The notes under the pieces are model-generated. The model had not been told where the DNA came from. It did not search any database and worked only from the letters and a program-made list of their open reading frames with translations. Of a DNA stretch of 64,000 bases, positions 36,076 through 44,305 are shown piece after piece. The translations under genes were made by a program, and so were the position numbers. The number at the start of each line of letters is the position of its first letter. The stretch's first letter is position 1. This stretch comes from Actinomycetota bacterium (lineage in GTDB: Bacteria > Actinomycetota > Acidimicrobiia > Acidimicrobiales > Palsa-688): contig JAJPKN010000030.1 of the NCBI GenBank assembly GCA_021323695.1, positions 1 to 64,000 of the forward strand, read 5' to 3'.

Positions 36076-36663
36076 CTAGCTACGGGGGCTGTGGACCAAG
36101 CCCATCACCTCGGCCCGGGCCGCCGGGCTGGTGAGGAACTGGCCGCGCACTGCGGAAGTCACCGTGACGGTCCCCGGCTTGTGCACCCCCCGCATGGACA
36201 TGCACAGGTGCTCGGCCTCGACCACGACGACCACACCCCTTGGGTCGAGCTGCTTCACCAACGTGTCCGCCACCTGGGAGGTGAGGCGCTCTTGGACTTG
36301 CGGCCTGCGGGCGTAGCCCTCCACCAGGCGAGCGAGCTTGGACAAGCCGGTGACACGGCCGTCCTCGCCCGGTATGTAAGCCACGTGAGCCTTGCCCACC
36401 CAGGGCAACAGGTGGTGCTCGCACATGCTGTAAAGGGGGATGTCCCGGACCAAGACGAGCTCTTCATGGTCGGCCTCGAAGGTGGCGGTCAGGTGCCGGC
36501 CCGGGTCTTCATGAAGGCCGGAGAAGATCTCGGCGTACATGCGGGCGACCCGGCGGGGGGTGGCCTTCAAGCCTTCACGGTCAGGGTCTTCGCCCACTGC
36601 CACCAAGATCTCGCGCACTGCAGCCGCGATCCGGTCAATGTCGGGGCCCTGGGCAGACGGCAC
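36076..36663 (-). CDS. folE: GTP cyclohydrolase I
   Basis: 195 residues. [36 protein letters not shown] (zinc Cys/His) and [21 protein letters not shown] with [12 protein letters not shown] are typical. It converts GTP to dihydroneopterin triphosphate, the entry to folate. The GTG start has a TAAGGT box 6 bases upstream, so it probably heads the folE-folP operon. In many actinobacteria ftsH lies between hpt and folE; here only about 80 bases separate them. Confidence 0.97.
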   Translation of the reverse strand: MPSAQGPDIDRIAAAVREILVAVGEDPDREGLKATPRRVARMYAEIFSGLHEDPGRHLTATFEADHEELVLVRDIPLYSMCEHHLLPWVGKAHVAYIPGEDGRVTGLSKLARLVEGYARRPQVQERLTSQVADTLVKQLDPRGVVVVVEAEHLCMSMRGVHKPGTVTVTSAVRGQFLTSPAARAEVMGLVHSPRS

Positions 36664-36669
36664 GGTGCC

Positions 36670-36675
36670 ACCTTA
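36670..36675 (-). promoter_or_regulatory. Candidate leaderless -10 box TAAGGT of folE
   Basis: TAAGGT-N6-GTG 36663, no Shine-Dalgarno. Confidence 0.55.
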
Positions 36676-36746
36676 GTGGTTGCCCACGCTCAGGCCGCCA
36701 CGGGGAAGCCCGCTCTCCTCCCGCCAGCCTGACAGACAGGGCAGCC

Positions 36747-37265
36747 CTACGACGGCGCCCGGTAGCGGCGGACGCAGCGAAGGTTGCGGTAGCGCTCACC
36801 GATGTCCAGCCCGTAACCGACAACGAAGTCGCGGGGTATCTCGAAGCCGACATAGGCGAGCTCGGGCACCGGGGGCTGGAAGCCCTCCTTCACCAACAGC
36901 GCGCAGACGCTCAGCGTGGCCGGGTGCCGGGCGGCCAGGTTGCGCAGCAGGAAGGCGAGCGTCAGGCCGGAGTCGATGATGTCCTCCACCACCAGGACAT
37001 GGCGGCCGGTCAGGTCGCTGTCGAGGTCCTTGACGATGCGGACCACGCCACTGGTCGTCGTAGAGCTCCCGTAGGAGGCCACGGCCATGAAGTCGAACTC
37101 GACCGGCAGGTCGATGGCCCTCGCCAGGTCGCTCATGAACACGAACGCGCCCTTGAGCACCCCGACCAGCAAGGGCGGCCGGCCTGCGTAGTCAGCGGTG
37201 ATCCGGGCGCCCAGCTCGGCCACCTTCCGGAGGATGTCGTCCTCTGAGACGACTATGTCCCCCAT
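36747..37265 (-). CDS. hpt: Hypoxanthine phosphoribosyltransferase
   Basis: The conserved core of 172 residues begins MGDIVVSEDDILRKVAELGARI; the PRPP-binding motif LVVEDIIDSG is at 91-100 and YVGFEIPRDFVVGYGLDIGERYRNL near the end. It salvages hypoxanthine and guanine. The frame is open further upstream to a TTG at 37532 that overlaps the tilS stop (TTGA), adding 89 Pro/Gly-rich residues. Between these lie six in-frame ATGs in a repeat (37265, 37280, 37283, 37292, 37307, 37322), most with their own Shine-Dalgarno-like GGAGGG or GGGGGA. I use the last ATG because it gives the normal family length; which start is used is open. Confidence 0.93.
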   Translation of the reverse strand: MGDIVVSEDDILRKVAELGARITADYAGRPPLLVGVLKGAFVFMSDLARAIDLPVEFDFMAVASYGSSTTTSGVVRIVKDLDSDLTGRHVLVVEDIIDSGLTLAFLLRNLAARHPATLSVCALLVKEGFQPPVPELAYVGFEIPRDFVVGYGLDIGERYRNLRCVRRYRAPS

Positions 37266-37330
37266 GTTGGGGTCCCCCATCATGTCCCCCATGTTGGGGC
37301 CCTCCATGTTGGCGCCCTCCATGTTGGGGC
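37251..37330 (-). repeat. Ladder of repeated SD-plus-ATG units at the hpt 5' end
   Basis: On the minus strand a 15-base unit of the form ATGGAGGGCSCCAAC or ATGGGGGACCCCAAC is repeated with small changes; each copy begins with an in-frame ATG and contains GGAGGG or GGGGGA placed 7-8 bases before the next ATG. One shorter unit (ATGGGGGAC) is also present. Confidence 0.85.
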
Positions 37331-37528
37331 GGCCCAGGGTGTAGGCCACCGTGCCAGGGCTGCTGGCGTCGGGGCCGCCCAGGCCAGGGCCGCCCAGGCC
37401 AGGCGCTGGCTCGGGCAGTACGGCTTCGGCGCGGTCGGGGAGAGCCACCTCTGGCCAACCTACCAGGCCGGGGGCAAGCGGCCCGCCCATGGCACCGTGC
37501 CCACGCGCAGGCCGAGGGTTGGCGGGGC

Positions 37529-38482
37529 TCAAGCCGAGGGGTCGACCTTCAACTTCCCCGCCGAGCGGCTGACCCGCCGGCCACCGGTGAGCTGGCAGGC
37601 CACGGCCCGGCCGCTCACCACCTCCCAGACCCTGGCGACCTCGGCCGCGGACGGGGCGTAGCGCTCCGGGCCTCGCCGCAACCAGGCCCGCAGCGCCCTG
37701 CGGGCCAGGGGCGCGGGCGCGGACCTCAGCTCCCGCACGTCGGTAGGGTCGAGCTGCTCGGCCAGGCAGGAGAGCAGGTCGGCATCCTCGGCCAGCAAGC
37801 TCGCCGTCCGGGCGAGCAGCGGTACCGGATCCCGCTCGGCCACCTGCGCGAGCAAGGGGAGCACCTCGTAGCGGAGGCGGTTGCGCCGGAAACGAAGGTC
37901 GTGGTTGGAGGCATCGTCCACCACGGGCAAGCCGAGGCTGGCGACCAGCGCGGCCGTCTCCCGGCGCCGCAGGGCCAGGATGGGCCGTTGGACGCGTCGG
38001 CGGCCACCCCCCTGGGGGCGCATCCCGGCCAAGCCGTCCAGCCCGGCCCCCCGCAGCAAGTTGAGCAACACCGTCTCGGCCTGGTCGTCGGCAGTGTGCC
38101 CGACCAGCACCCCCTCGGGCAGCACCTCATAGCGGGCGGAGCGGGCGCGCGCCTCTAGGTCACGGCCCGGCCGGACCCGTACTGCCCGGTCCTCGTAGGT
38201 GGTGCCCAGCTGGTCAGCCGCAGCCTTCACCACCGCTGCCTCCTCGTCGCTGTCGGGGCGCAAGCCGTGGTCGACGTGCAGCGCGTGCGCCCGGCAACCG
38301 GCGGCCACGGCCAGGGCCAACATGGCCAGGGAGTCGGCACCCCCGGAGACGGCGCACACCACCGGCTGGCCGGCGGGGGGGAAACGGCTACGGCCGAGCA
38401 GGTCGCCCACCAGGGACGGCCACCGCCGCTGGCCCGGCCCCGGGTGCCAGCTCCAGCGGCACGCCTGGGCCATGAGGTCCAT
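37529..38482 (-). CDS. tilS: tRNA(Ile)-lysidine synthetase
   Basis: About 317 residues. The PP-loop is VCAVSGGADSLAMLALAVA (SGGADS about 46-51); LHVDHGLRPDSDEEAAVV, VLVGHTADDQAETVLLNLLRGAGLDGLAGM and SNHDLRFRRNRLRYEVLPLL are the TilS signatures. It converts the C34 of tRNA-Ile(CAT) to lysidine. ATG 38482 has a TAAAGT box exactly 7 bases upstream, favouring it over TTG 38509. The stop overlaps the long form of hpt. The C-terminal substrate-binding region is short. Confidence 0.93.
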   Translation of the reverse strand: MDLMAQACRWSWHPGPGQRRWPSLVGDLLGRSRFPPAGQPVVCAVSGGADSLAMLALAVAAGCRAHALHVDHGLRPDSDEEAAVVKAAADQLGTTYEDRAVRVRPGRDLEARARSARYEVLPEGVLVGHTADDQAETVLLNLLRGAGLDGLAGMRPQGGGRRRVQRPILALRRRETAALVASLGLPVVDDASNHDLRFRRNRLRYEVLPLLAQVAERDPVPLLARTASLLAEDADLLSCLAEQLDPTDVRELRSAPAPLARRALRAWLRRGPERYAPSAAEVARVWEVVSGRAVACQLTGGRRVSRSAGKLKVDPSA

Positions 38483-38489
38483 GAGGCGC

Positions 38490-38495
38490 ACTTTA
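38490..38495 (-). promoter_or_regulatory. Candidate leaderless -10 box TAAAGT of tilS
   Basis: TAAAGT-N7-ATG 38482. Confidence 0.55.
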
Positions 38496-38591
38496 CCCAC
38501 GTGGGGCAAAAGCCACCGGCGCCGCCCAGCGCTCCCTCGGACTAGCCCGGCCTGGCCCGGCCGCTACCGCCTCCCGGCCCGGCCGCCGTCG

Positions 38592-39704
38592 TCAAGCGCC
38601 CGCTACGAGCCCCTGGGCCCGCGCCAGCCAGCGGGAAGGGTCGCGGATCTCGGCCAAGCTCGGCAACCAATCGGGGCCTTGCCAGATGCGGTCGAACAGC
38701 GCCCGGCCGCCGGCCCGTTCGACCGCCTCCACGAAGCGCTCACCCTGCTCGTACTGCCTCAACTTGGCGTCCAAGCCGACCAGGGAGCTCACCACCTTGG
38801 CCAGCCCGTGGGGCTGGCGCCGGGCTCGCAGGACGCTGGCGAAACGACCCGCCTGCGGGACCCGCCCAGCGGCGGCCCGGTTCATCACGATGTCCCCGTG
38901 GCCTTCGAGCAGGCTCATGAACCCACCGACCCGCTCGAGCGCCTCGCGTTGCTCGGGAGAAGCCAGGAGGGCCACCAGGCCACCTTCGTCGAAGGGGTTA
39001 CGGCCGGCGCGGGCCTCGGCCGCCGCCCGCTTCAGAGCCTCCACGAAGCGCCGGGGGTCGGGGGCCATATCGGACAGCACCGACTCGACCAGGCCCAGGA
39101 AATGGGCGCGCGCCCAGGGCACGCCGGTGAACTGGGCCCGGTGCGTGACCTCATGGAGCGCCAGCCAGAGGCGGAACTGGCGGGGTGGGAAACCGTAGCG
39201 GTCCTCCAGTTCGATGATGTTCGGCCCCACGTAGTAGACGATGTCCTGGTCCTCGGGACGGTCGTCCTCCACGAGCAGCTGGTCGTACTGCCCCAGCACC
39301 CGGGTGGACATCCACCCGAGCACCAGGCCGACCTGCGCCCCGTTCAGCTGGCGGCTCACCCGCAACGGCAGCCGCAGGGGTACCGAGCCGATGCTGGGAG
39401 CGGGCCTTTCCAGCGCGGACTCCAACTTCTCGGTCAAAGGTCGCAACAGCCGCTGGAAAGACACGATGTTGGCGGCCACCCAACCCGGCCGGTCGGTCAC
39501 CCGGGCCCGGGCCGGGCCGGCCTGGGAGCGGATGCCGGTCTCGTTTTCCACCAAGGACTCGGCTTCGGCGGTCAGCTCGGCGAAGTCCTCCTCGAGCACC
39601 GCCACCCGTCCCGGCGGCACCCAGGGCTGGCGGGCAGCGATGCGGGTAGCGACGCGCTCTGCCACCTCCCAGGAGACCAGCCCCCCGGAGGGCACGCTCA
39701 GCAC
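38592..39704 (-). CDS. Zinc-dependent metalloprotease-like protein of actinobacteria (F420-biosynthesis-associated family)
   Basis: 370 residues. RLWLALHEVTHRAQFTGVPW holds an HExxH zinc motif (HEVTH, about 185) and GGFMSLLEGHGDIVMNR a downstream EGH, as in the zincin-like family often annotated as coenzyme F420 biosynthesis-associated hydrolase. It lies upstream of tilS in the same orientation, a common actinobacterial order. N-terminal part: SWEVAERVATRIAARQP, then DFAELTAEAESLVENETGI. No signal peptide is visible. The substrate is unknown and no F420 genes are in the window. Confidence 0.85.
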   Translation of the reverse strand: MLSVPSGGLVSWEVAERVATRIAARQPWVPPGRVAVLEEDFAELTAEAESLVENETGIRSQAGPARARVTDRPGWVAANIVSFQRLLRPLTEKLESALERPAPSIGSVPLRLPLRVSRQLNGAQVGLVLGWMSTRVLGQYDQLLVEDDRPEDQDIVYYVGPNIIELEDRYGFPPRQFRLWLALHEVTHRAQFTGVPWARAHFLGLVESVLSDMAPDPRRFVEALKRAAAEARAGRNPFDEGGLVALLASPEQREALERVGGFMSLLEGHGDIVMNRAAAGRVPQAGRFASVLRARRQPHGLAKVVSSLVGLDAKLRQYEQGERFVEAVERAGGRALFDRIWQGPDWLPSLAEIRDPSRWLARAQGLVAGA

Positions 39705-39765
39705 CGGCGCGCTCGGGACGCCATCGGCGTGCTCAGCCGGCCGGCGGGGGCACTGGCAACTGGCC

Positions 39766-39954
39766 CTAAGCGATCTTCTTGCCCCGTGTCCGTGGCACGG
39801 CCACGGGCTCGTGCTGGAAGCAGTACTTGCCGTTGTTGTAGATGGACAACTTCGTGTTGCAGCCAGGGTGGCGACAGGTACGGCCCCTCCCGAACGCCTT
39901 GGACGGCCTTTCGCCGCCGCTCAAGCTGTACCCTCCTAGTGACCGTTCGCTCAT
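39766..39954 (-). CDS. Small zinc-finger-like protein
   Basis: 62 residues from ATG 39954. C-X4-C-X12-C-X2-H is visible in CRHPGCNTKLSIYNN and KYCFQHEP, four plausible zinc ligands, flanked by basic residues (AFGRGRT and PRTRGKKIA). Short proteins with RxCRHPGCxTxLSxYN occur in actinobacteria; no function known to me. Lies between the RsrA/SigR pair and the zincin gene. ATG 39966 and 39960 are nearby alternatives. Confidence 0.65.
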   Translation of the reverse strand: MSERSLGGYSLSGGERPSKAFGRGRTCRHPGCNTKLSIYNNGKYCFQHEPVAVPRTRGKKIA

Positions 39955-40029
39955 GATCATCACCAACGTTCGTCAGGACTAGACCGTTCTCAGGCAAATA
40001 GCTACGTACCCCCAAGCTCCCCTCGGTGC

Positions 40030-40389
40030 TCAAGTGCTGGCGCCCTCCGCCCTGAGGGCCTCGGCGACACGCTCTCGCAGCGAAGCCGGGACCTGCTCCT
40101 GGCACTTGCGGGCGATCACCGACTTCAGCTCGGCCTCGAAACCGAACGCCTCGAAGCACGGGCCGCAGTCGTCCAGGTGCTGCTGTACCCGGGCTCTCTT
40201 GTCCGGCGTCAGCTCCCCGTCGAGGTACGTGTACAGCGTCGCAAGGGCCTCCTGGCACGGTTCGTAGGCCACCCCCTGCGCCTCGCTCCCGCCGGGCTCC
40301 CGGCCGGCACCTGCGGGCAACCCCTCCCGACGGTCCTGCCCTGGCTGGCCACCTGCTCGAACTGAAGCTGGCTGTTGGTCTTCGTCCAT
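40030..40389 (-). CDS. rsrA: RsrA-like zinc-binding anti-sigma factor
   Basis: 119 residues. The zinc-binding anti-sigma motif is EPCQEALATLYTYLDGELT and QHLDDCGPCFEAF (H-X3-C-X2-C plus an upstream Cys), as in redox-sensing RsrA. Disulfide stress would release zinc and free the sigma factor. The first 45 residues are Gln/Gly-rich. ATG 40389, 43 bases after the sigR stop. An upstream frame to 40479 overlaps sigR and is not used. Confidence 0.88.
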   Translation of the reverse strand: MDEDQQPASVRAGGQPGQDRREGLPAGAGREPGGSEAQGVAYEPCQEALATLYTYLDGELTPDKRARVQQHLDDCGPCFEAFGFEAELKSVIARKCQEQVPASLRERVAEALRAEGAST

Positions 40390-40432
40390 AACTTCTCGCT
40401 CGTCGCACCCGGACTGTCTGCTACGTCCCCAC

Positions 40433-41011
40433 CTAGGTGGCGACGTCGGCTGGGGTGGACAGGTGCCGTTCCTCAGCAAGACTGTGCAACGCTTTTTGGA
40501 GCGCCCTTCTTCCCCGGTGGAGCCTGCTCATGACCGTGCCTATGGGCACCCCCACTATGTCGGCGATCTCGCGATAGGAAAAACCCTCCACGTCGGCCAG
40601 CAGCACGGCCAGGCGGAACGCTTCGGGCAGTGACTCGACGGCGGCCTTCACGTCGGCGTCCGTGAAGCGTTCCAGCACCAGGTCCTCTGGGCTCCGGCCG
40701 GCCTGGGCCGCCTCCAGGCCCCCCAGGCGGTGGTAGAGGTAGAGGTCCTCGACATCTTCCAGTTCGGTCTCGGCTGGCCGGCGGCGGCGGGCGCGGTAGT
40801 TGTTGATGAAGGTGTTGGTCAGGATCTTGTACAACCAGGACTTCAGGTTGGTGCCCTCCTCGAAGGTGCCGAAAGCCCGGTAGGCCTTGAGGTAGGTCTC
40901 CTGGACCAGGTCCTCGGCATCGGCCGGGTTGCGGGTCATGCGGAGGGCCGCTCCGTACAGGGAGCCCATGTAGCCCATGGCCAGCTCCTCGAAACGCTCC
41001 CTGTCGGCCAT
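40433..41011 (-). CDS. sigR: ECF RNA polymerase sigma factor, SigR/SigH-like
   Basis: 192 residues. Region 2: [21 protein letters not shown], then [20 protein letters not shown]; region 4: [44 protein letters not shown]. Together with the RsrA-like gene behind it this is the actinobacterial thiol-stress pair. TAGGGT lies 7 bases before ATG 41011. I looked for the GGAAT-GTT autoregulatory promoter and did not find a clear one. Confidence 0.93.
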   Translation of the reverse strand: MADRERFEELAMGYMGSLYGAALRMTRNPADAEDLVQETYLKAYRAFGTFEEGTNLKSWLYKILTNTFINNYRARRRRPAETELEDVEDLYLYHRLGGLEAAQAGRSPEDLVLERFTDADVKAAVESLPEAFRLAVLLADVEGFSYREIADIVGVPIGTVMSRLHRGRRALQKALHSLAEERHLSTPADVAT

Positions 41012-41018
41012 GACTAGA

Positions 41019-41024
41019 ACCCTA
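41019..41024 (-). promoter_or_regulatory. Candidate leaderless -10 box TAGGGT of sigR
   Basis: TAGGGT-N7-ATG 41011. Confidence 0.5.
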
Positions 41025-41115
41025 GAGCCCGCGCCGGCCGGGTGCAGGCTGAATTCAGCAAGGCTTCAGGTACGCTGGCCCGCTCTGGGCCGGGCCCGCG
41101 CCGCCCTTCTGCCAC

Positions 41116-42237
41116 CTAGGCCACCGGCACGGGGACCGCTTCGAAGGTGGCCGTCCGCTCGCCGAAAGCGAGCACCGTCCCGGGCCGGAGGAGCTGGGGC
41201 TCACCGGGCACCAGCCGCTGCCAGGCCTTGGTCTTGTCGTCCCATATGAAAGTCCCGTTGGTAGAACCCCGGTCGACAACCAGGACGTCCCAGCCATCGG
41301 CCCTGATCTCGGCGTGCACCCGCGACATGCTGTCGGTCTGGCCGCCCGGGACCAGGGCAGCCAGCTCACCCGCCACCACCGCCTCGTCCTGGCTCACGTC
41401 ACGCCCGACGAGCGTGGCACCGCTCAGGTCGTGGACCTCGCCGTTGTCCCAGGTCAACCTGCCAAGAGGGGGCCGTGGCCCCACCACTTCGGGCTCCCCT
41501 GGCGCGAGCTGCGCCCCGCAGGTCCGGCACGACGCGTCGCGGGGGTCATTGAAATGGCCCTGCGGGCAGTTGACGCCCCTCACCATCGAACCTGCACCCG
41601 CTGGTAGTGGCACCTCGACCACGGTGGGCGCATCGGTCTCGTACCCGGGGCTACCCGAAGCCGGGCGAGCCACCTGTCGGCCAGCGTCGGCCTCGCCTTG
41701 GGCCCCGACGGGGGAGGCGGCCTCCGCCCGGGCGTGGGCGGCGGGCTCTGCCCGTCGGTACGTGCGGGCAGGGGAGGGGCCGGCGCCAAGGACGAACCCA
41801 CTGGCCTGGACCACGCCCTCGCGTAGGTCGGCGAGGCCGTCATCGTCGGCCCGCTTGCCGGCCCGGACCACCGTCACGCCCTTCAGGGCACGGTTGAGCC
41901 ACGACCCGACCTCCTCGCCACCGTACAGCTTGACCCCGCCGCCTTCTTGGAGCACTTCGACCTCGACCGGGCCGTGGACCACCGAGACCAGCTCGCCTCC
42001 CCGGGACGCGATGATCGCGAACGGAGGCCAGGGAGCAGCCTCAGGGTCTGCCAGCCGGGAACCCACCTTGCCCAGCAGCTCAGTGGGGTTGGCTGCGGCC
42101 AGGCAAGCGGCGAGCAGCTCGCTCGCCGAGGGGCCGGGCCCCGGCACCCACACCACGGCCCCCGTCAAGCGGGCCAGCCAACCCTCGCCACCGGGCACCG
42201 GGACCAGGCGTGCAGACGACAGGTCGGTCCCGCTCAT
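41116..42237 (-). CDS. FHA-domain protein with zinc ribbon
   Basis: 373 residues. The N-terminal 150 residues are an unrecognised alpha/beta region. After a disordered Ala/Pro stretch a short zinc ribbon (NCPQGHFNDPRDASCRTCGAQ) precedes the FHA domain, which has the phosphothreonine-binding SRVHAEI and RGSTNGTFIWD. It should bind Thr-phosphorylated partners of a Ser/Thr kinase; no kinase is in the window. Single gene, divergent from cobL. Confidence 0.85.
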   Translation of the reverse strand: MSGTDLSSARLVPVPGGEGWLARLTGAVVWVPGPGPSASELLAACLAAANPTELLGKVGSRLADPEAAPWPPFAIIASRGGELVSVVHGPVEVEVLQEGGGVKLYGGEEVGSWLNRALKGVTVVRAGKRADDDGLADLREGVVQASGFVLGAGPSPARTYRRAEPAAHARAEAASPVGAQGEADAGRQVARPASGSPGYETDAPTVVEVPLPAGAGSMVRGVNCPQGHFNDPRDASCRTCGAQLAPGEPEVVGPRPPLGRLTWDNGEVHDLSGATLVGRDVSQDEAVVAGELAALVPGGQTDSMSRVHAEIRADGWDVLVVDRGSTNGTFIWDDKTKAWQRLVPGEPQLLRPGTVLAFGERTATFEAVPVPVA

Positions 42238-42400
42238 GGCCTTAGCCCCATTTGCCTCATGGCCAAACCGTACCCGCTGCGGGCCGCTCCGCGCACGGGC
42301 CCCCCGCTGAGGCCTGCCCTCCCCGGGTACTATCCTCGGCCAACGTGCAGCTTTTGGCCTTCGAGGCCTGCCCCGAGCACCGTGCCCGCGGTCGGGCTAG

Positions 42401-43714
42401 GTGCCCGTGAGCCAAGCCCAGCCGGCACCAGGCAGCTTCCCCCCTCCCCCGCTGGTCAGGGTGGACGGCCCGGGCGCTCCGATCGTCGTGGTGGGTATGC
42501 CCCAGGCCCAGCCCCTGCCGCCCGCGGACCTCTACGTGGGGACGGCCCGGCACCTCGAGGCCACGCCCATTGGGTCCACCAGCCTTGTCCTGGGGCCCAA
42601 CGGCGCTGACCTGGCAACGGCCCTGGAGCGCATCGCGGCCGTGGTGGCCGCAGGCAAGCACGTGTGCGTGCTGGCTGGCGGGGATCCTGGCTTCTTCGGC
42701 GTAGGCAGGGCCCTGGCCGAGCGCTTCGGGCCGGCCAGCCTCGAAGTGCACCCGGCACCCTCCGCCATCAGCCTGGCCTTTGCCCGCCTGGGCCTGCCGT
42801 GGGACGACGCCGTCGTCGTGTCCGCCGAGGGCCGCTCGAGCAACGAGGCGTTGGCGGCAGCCCATACAGCTACCGCCAGCGGCCACAAGGTCGCCGTGCT
42901 GACAGGCGCCGGCACCACCCCGGAGAAGGTGGGCCAAGCCTTGCTGGCGGCCCGAGGCCCCGGCACCCAGCCACCCGCGCCGAAGGAGCTGACCGTTGCG
43001 GTCTGCAGCCGCCTCGGCACGCCCCGAGAACAGGTCAGCCTTACTGACCTGGACGGGCTGGCCCAGGGTTCCTGGGAGCCAGCCTCGGTTGTGGTCCTCC
43101 TCCCCGAGCGGGCGCTCGGCAGTCACGGCCCTCCTCCGGTGGTATGGGCACCGGGCAGCCGCTCATGGCTGAGCGGCACCCGCTTCGGCCGGGGTGCGGG
43201 TGCCTTCGCCAACCGGGAAGGCATGGCTGCCACGCCCGAAGTCCGGGCCATCGTGCTGTCCAAGCTCGAACTGCCTCTGGCTGGTGTCCTGTGGGACGTC
43301 GGGGCAGGCAGCGCCAGTGTGGCGATCGAGGCTGCCCTGCTGGCTCCAGGGCTCGAGGTCCACGCCGTCGAGGAGGACCCCCGCACCGCAACCCAGGCCC
43401 GCAACAACGCCGCCCGCCACGCGGCGCGCATCCGGGTCCACAACCTCCATGCCCCAGACGGCCTGGACGGCCTGCCCAGGCCAGACCGCGTCTTTGTGGG
43501 TGGTGGTGGGCCAGAGGTCGTCGAAGCCTGTGCCCGGTACCTGCGCCCCGGCGGCAGGGTGGTAGCCAGCTTCAAGTCGTTGGGCCAGGCCGTGCCGGTG
43601 GCGGGCCTCCTAGGGGCGCTCGTCCAGGTGAGCGTCTCTCAGGCGGCACCGGCAGGCGGGCACTGGGACCTGGTGGCCAGTGACCCCGTGTTCGTCGCCT
43701 GGGGGCCTTCCTAG
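42401..43714 (+). CDS. cobL: Precorrin-6Y C5,15-methyltransferase (CobL, CbiE-CbiT fusion)
   Basis: 437 residues. The first half is tetrapyrrole methylase-like (VCVLAGGDPGFFGVGRALAERFG, HPAPSAISLAFARLGLPWDD); the second half (about 265-437) is CbiT-like, with LPLAGVLWDVGAGSASVAIEAALLAP and RVFVGGGGPEVVEACARYLRPGG. It methylates C5 and C15 and decarboxylates in cobalamin synthesis. The N-terminus has VVVGMPQAQPLPPAD where the usual glycine-rich VVGIGxDG should be, so the first SAM-loop is altered. No other cob genes or B12 riboswitch nearby. GTG 42401 or GTG 42407 may be the start. Confidence 0.85.
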   Translation: MPVSQAQPAPGSFPPPPLVRVDGPGAPIVVVGMPQAQPLPPADLYVGTARHLEATPIGSTSLVLGPNGADLATALERIAAVVAAGKHVCVLAGGDPGFFGVGRALAERFGPASLEVHPAPSAISLAFARLGLPWDDAVVVSAEGRSSNEALAAAHTATASGHKVAVLTGAGTTPEKVGQALLAARGPGTQPPAPKELTVAVCSRLGTPREQVSLTDLDGLAQGSWEPASVVVLLPERALGSHGPPPVVWAPGSRSWLSGTRFGRGAGAFANREGMAATPEVRAIVLSKLELPLAGVLWDVGAGSASVAIEAALLAPGLEVHAVEEDPRTATQARNNAARHAARIRVHNLHAPDGLDGLPRPDRVFVGGGGPEVVEACARYLRPGGRVVASFKSLGQAVPVAGLLGALVQVSVSQAAPAGGHWDLVASDPVFVAWGPS

Positions 43715-43753
43715 GCCCGGTGAGGCCCGCCTGGTCGCCGCGGGGACAGGCTG

Positions 43754-43984
43754 TTAGCGGAAACGGTAGGTGATGCGGCCCCGTTTGAGGTCGTACGGGC
43801 TGACCTCGACCTGGACACGGTCGCCCGGCAGGACCCGGATGCGGTGCATGCGCATCTTGCCGGAGTTGTGGGCCAGGACCTCGTGGCCATTGTCGGTCTT
43901 GACACGGAACGTGGCGTTCTTCAACGACTCGACGACCGTGCCTTCCAGCAGGATCGCCTGCTCCTTGGCATTGGTATTGGACAG
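43754..43984 (-). CDS. infA: Translation initiation factor IF-1
   Basis: 76 residues, [19 protein letters not shown], then [20 protein letters not shown], ending [15 protein letters not shown]. This is a complete IF-1, an OB-fold that binds the 30S A site. No ATG, GTG or TTG exists at the expected start: the codon in place of Met is CTG (43984), preceded by GGGAGG at 9 bases. Either CTG is used or the ATG was misread. No L36/rpmJ or S13/rpsM gene follows, although infA is usually with them. Confidence 0.9.
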   Translation of the reverse strand: MSNTNAKEQAILLEGTVVESLKNATFRVKTDNGHEVLAHNSGKMRMHRIRVLPGDRVQVEVSPYDLKRGRITYRFR

Positions 43985-44305
43985 TGTGCTCCACCTCCCA
44001 GGGATGTGCGGCCCAGTCCCTCAGCGCCCGTCCAGCTCGGGCACGATCAGGGGCCAGCAGCAGTGTACCTGCCGGTACCCGAGGCCCGAGGTCGACCGGC
44101 AGGTCACGGCCGTCGAACTCGACAGGTACTGCGACGGCGATGATGCTTGTCACCGTGGTACTGAGGTCCGCTCTAGCGCGCGACCATAGGCCGAGGTGAC
44201 AAGCGTGCCGGCACCGGCTGTTCAGCAAGGCGGTGCGACCAAGCTAGAGAGCAGCGTGTCGTTCGAGCGGCCGAGGCCGCCCTGGCGGCGCGTCAGTCCG
44301 TCAGC
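43985..44305. other. Intergenic region between infA and the DUF2293 gene
   Basis: 321 bases with no supported gene. It contains a perfect 9-bp inverted repeat (44068-44076 with 44095-44103, CCTGCCGGT/ACCGGCAGG, 18-base spacer) and a TACACT hexamer on the minus strand (44062-44067) that could be the infA -10. Codon-position GC in the open frames is clearly lower than in neighbouring genes. Confidence 0.5.

Noticed and set aside
41011-41115. SigR-type GGAAT-N-GTT autoregulatory promoter before sigR
   Set aside because: A TGAAT and a GTT occur but with a spacing far too long.
42238-42400. Cobalamin riboswitch upstream of cobL
   Set aside because: No B12-box-like or conserved core sequence was found in the 160-base leader.
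43572-44228. Minus-strand ORF starting upstream of infA, with a plausible first 80 residues (VTSIIAVAVPVEFDGRDLPV)
   Set aside because: Third-position GC is clearly lower than in real genes here, and the frame continues over infA and cobL.
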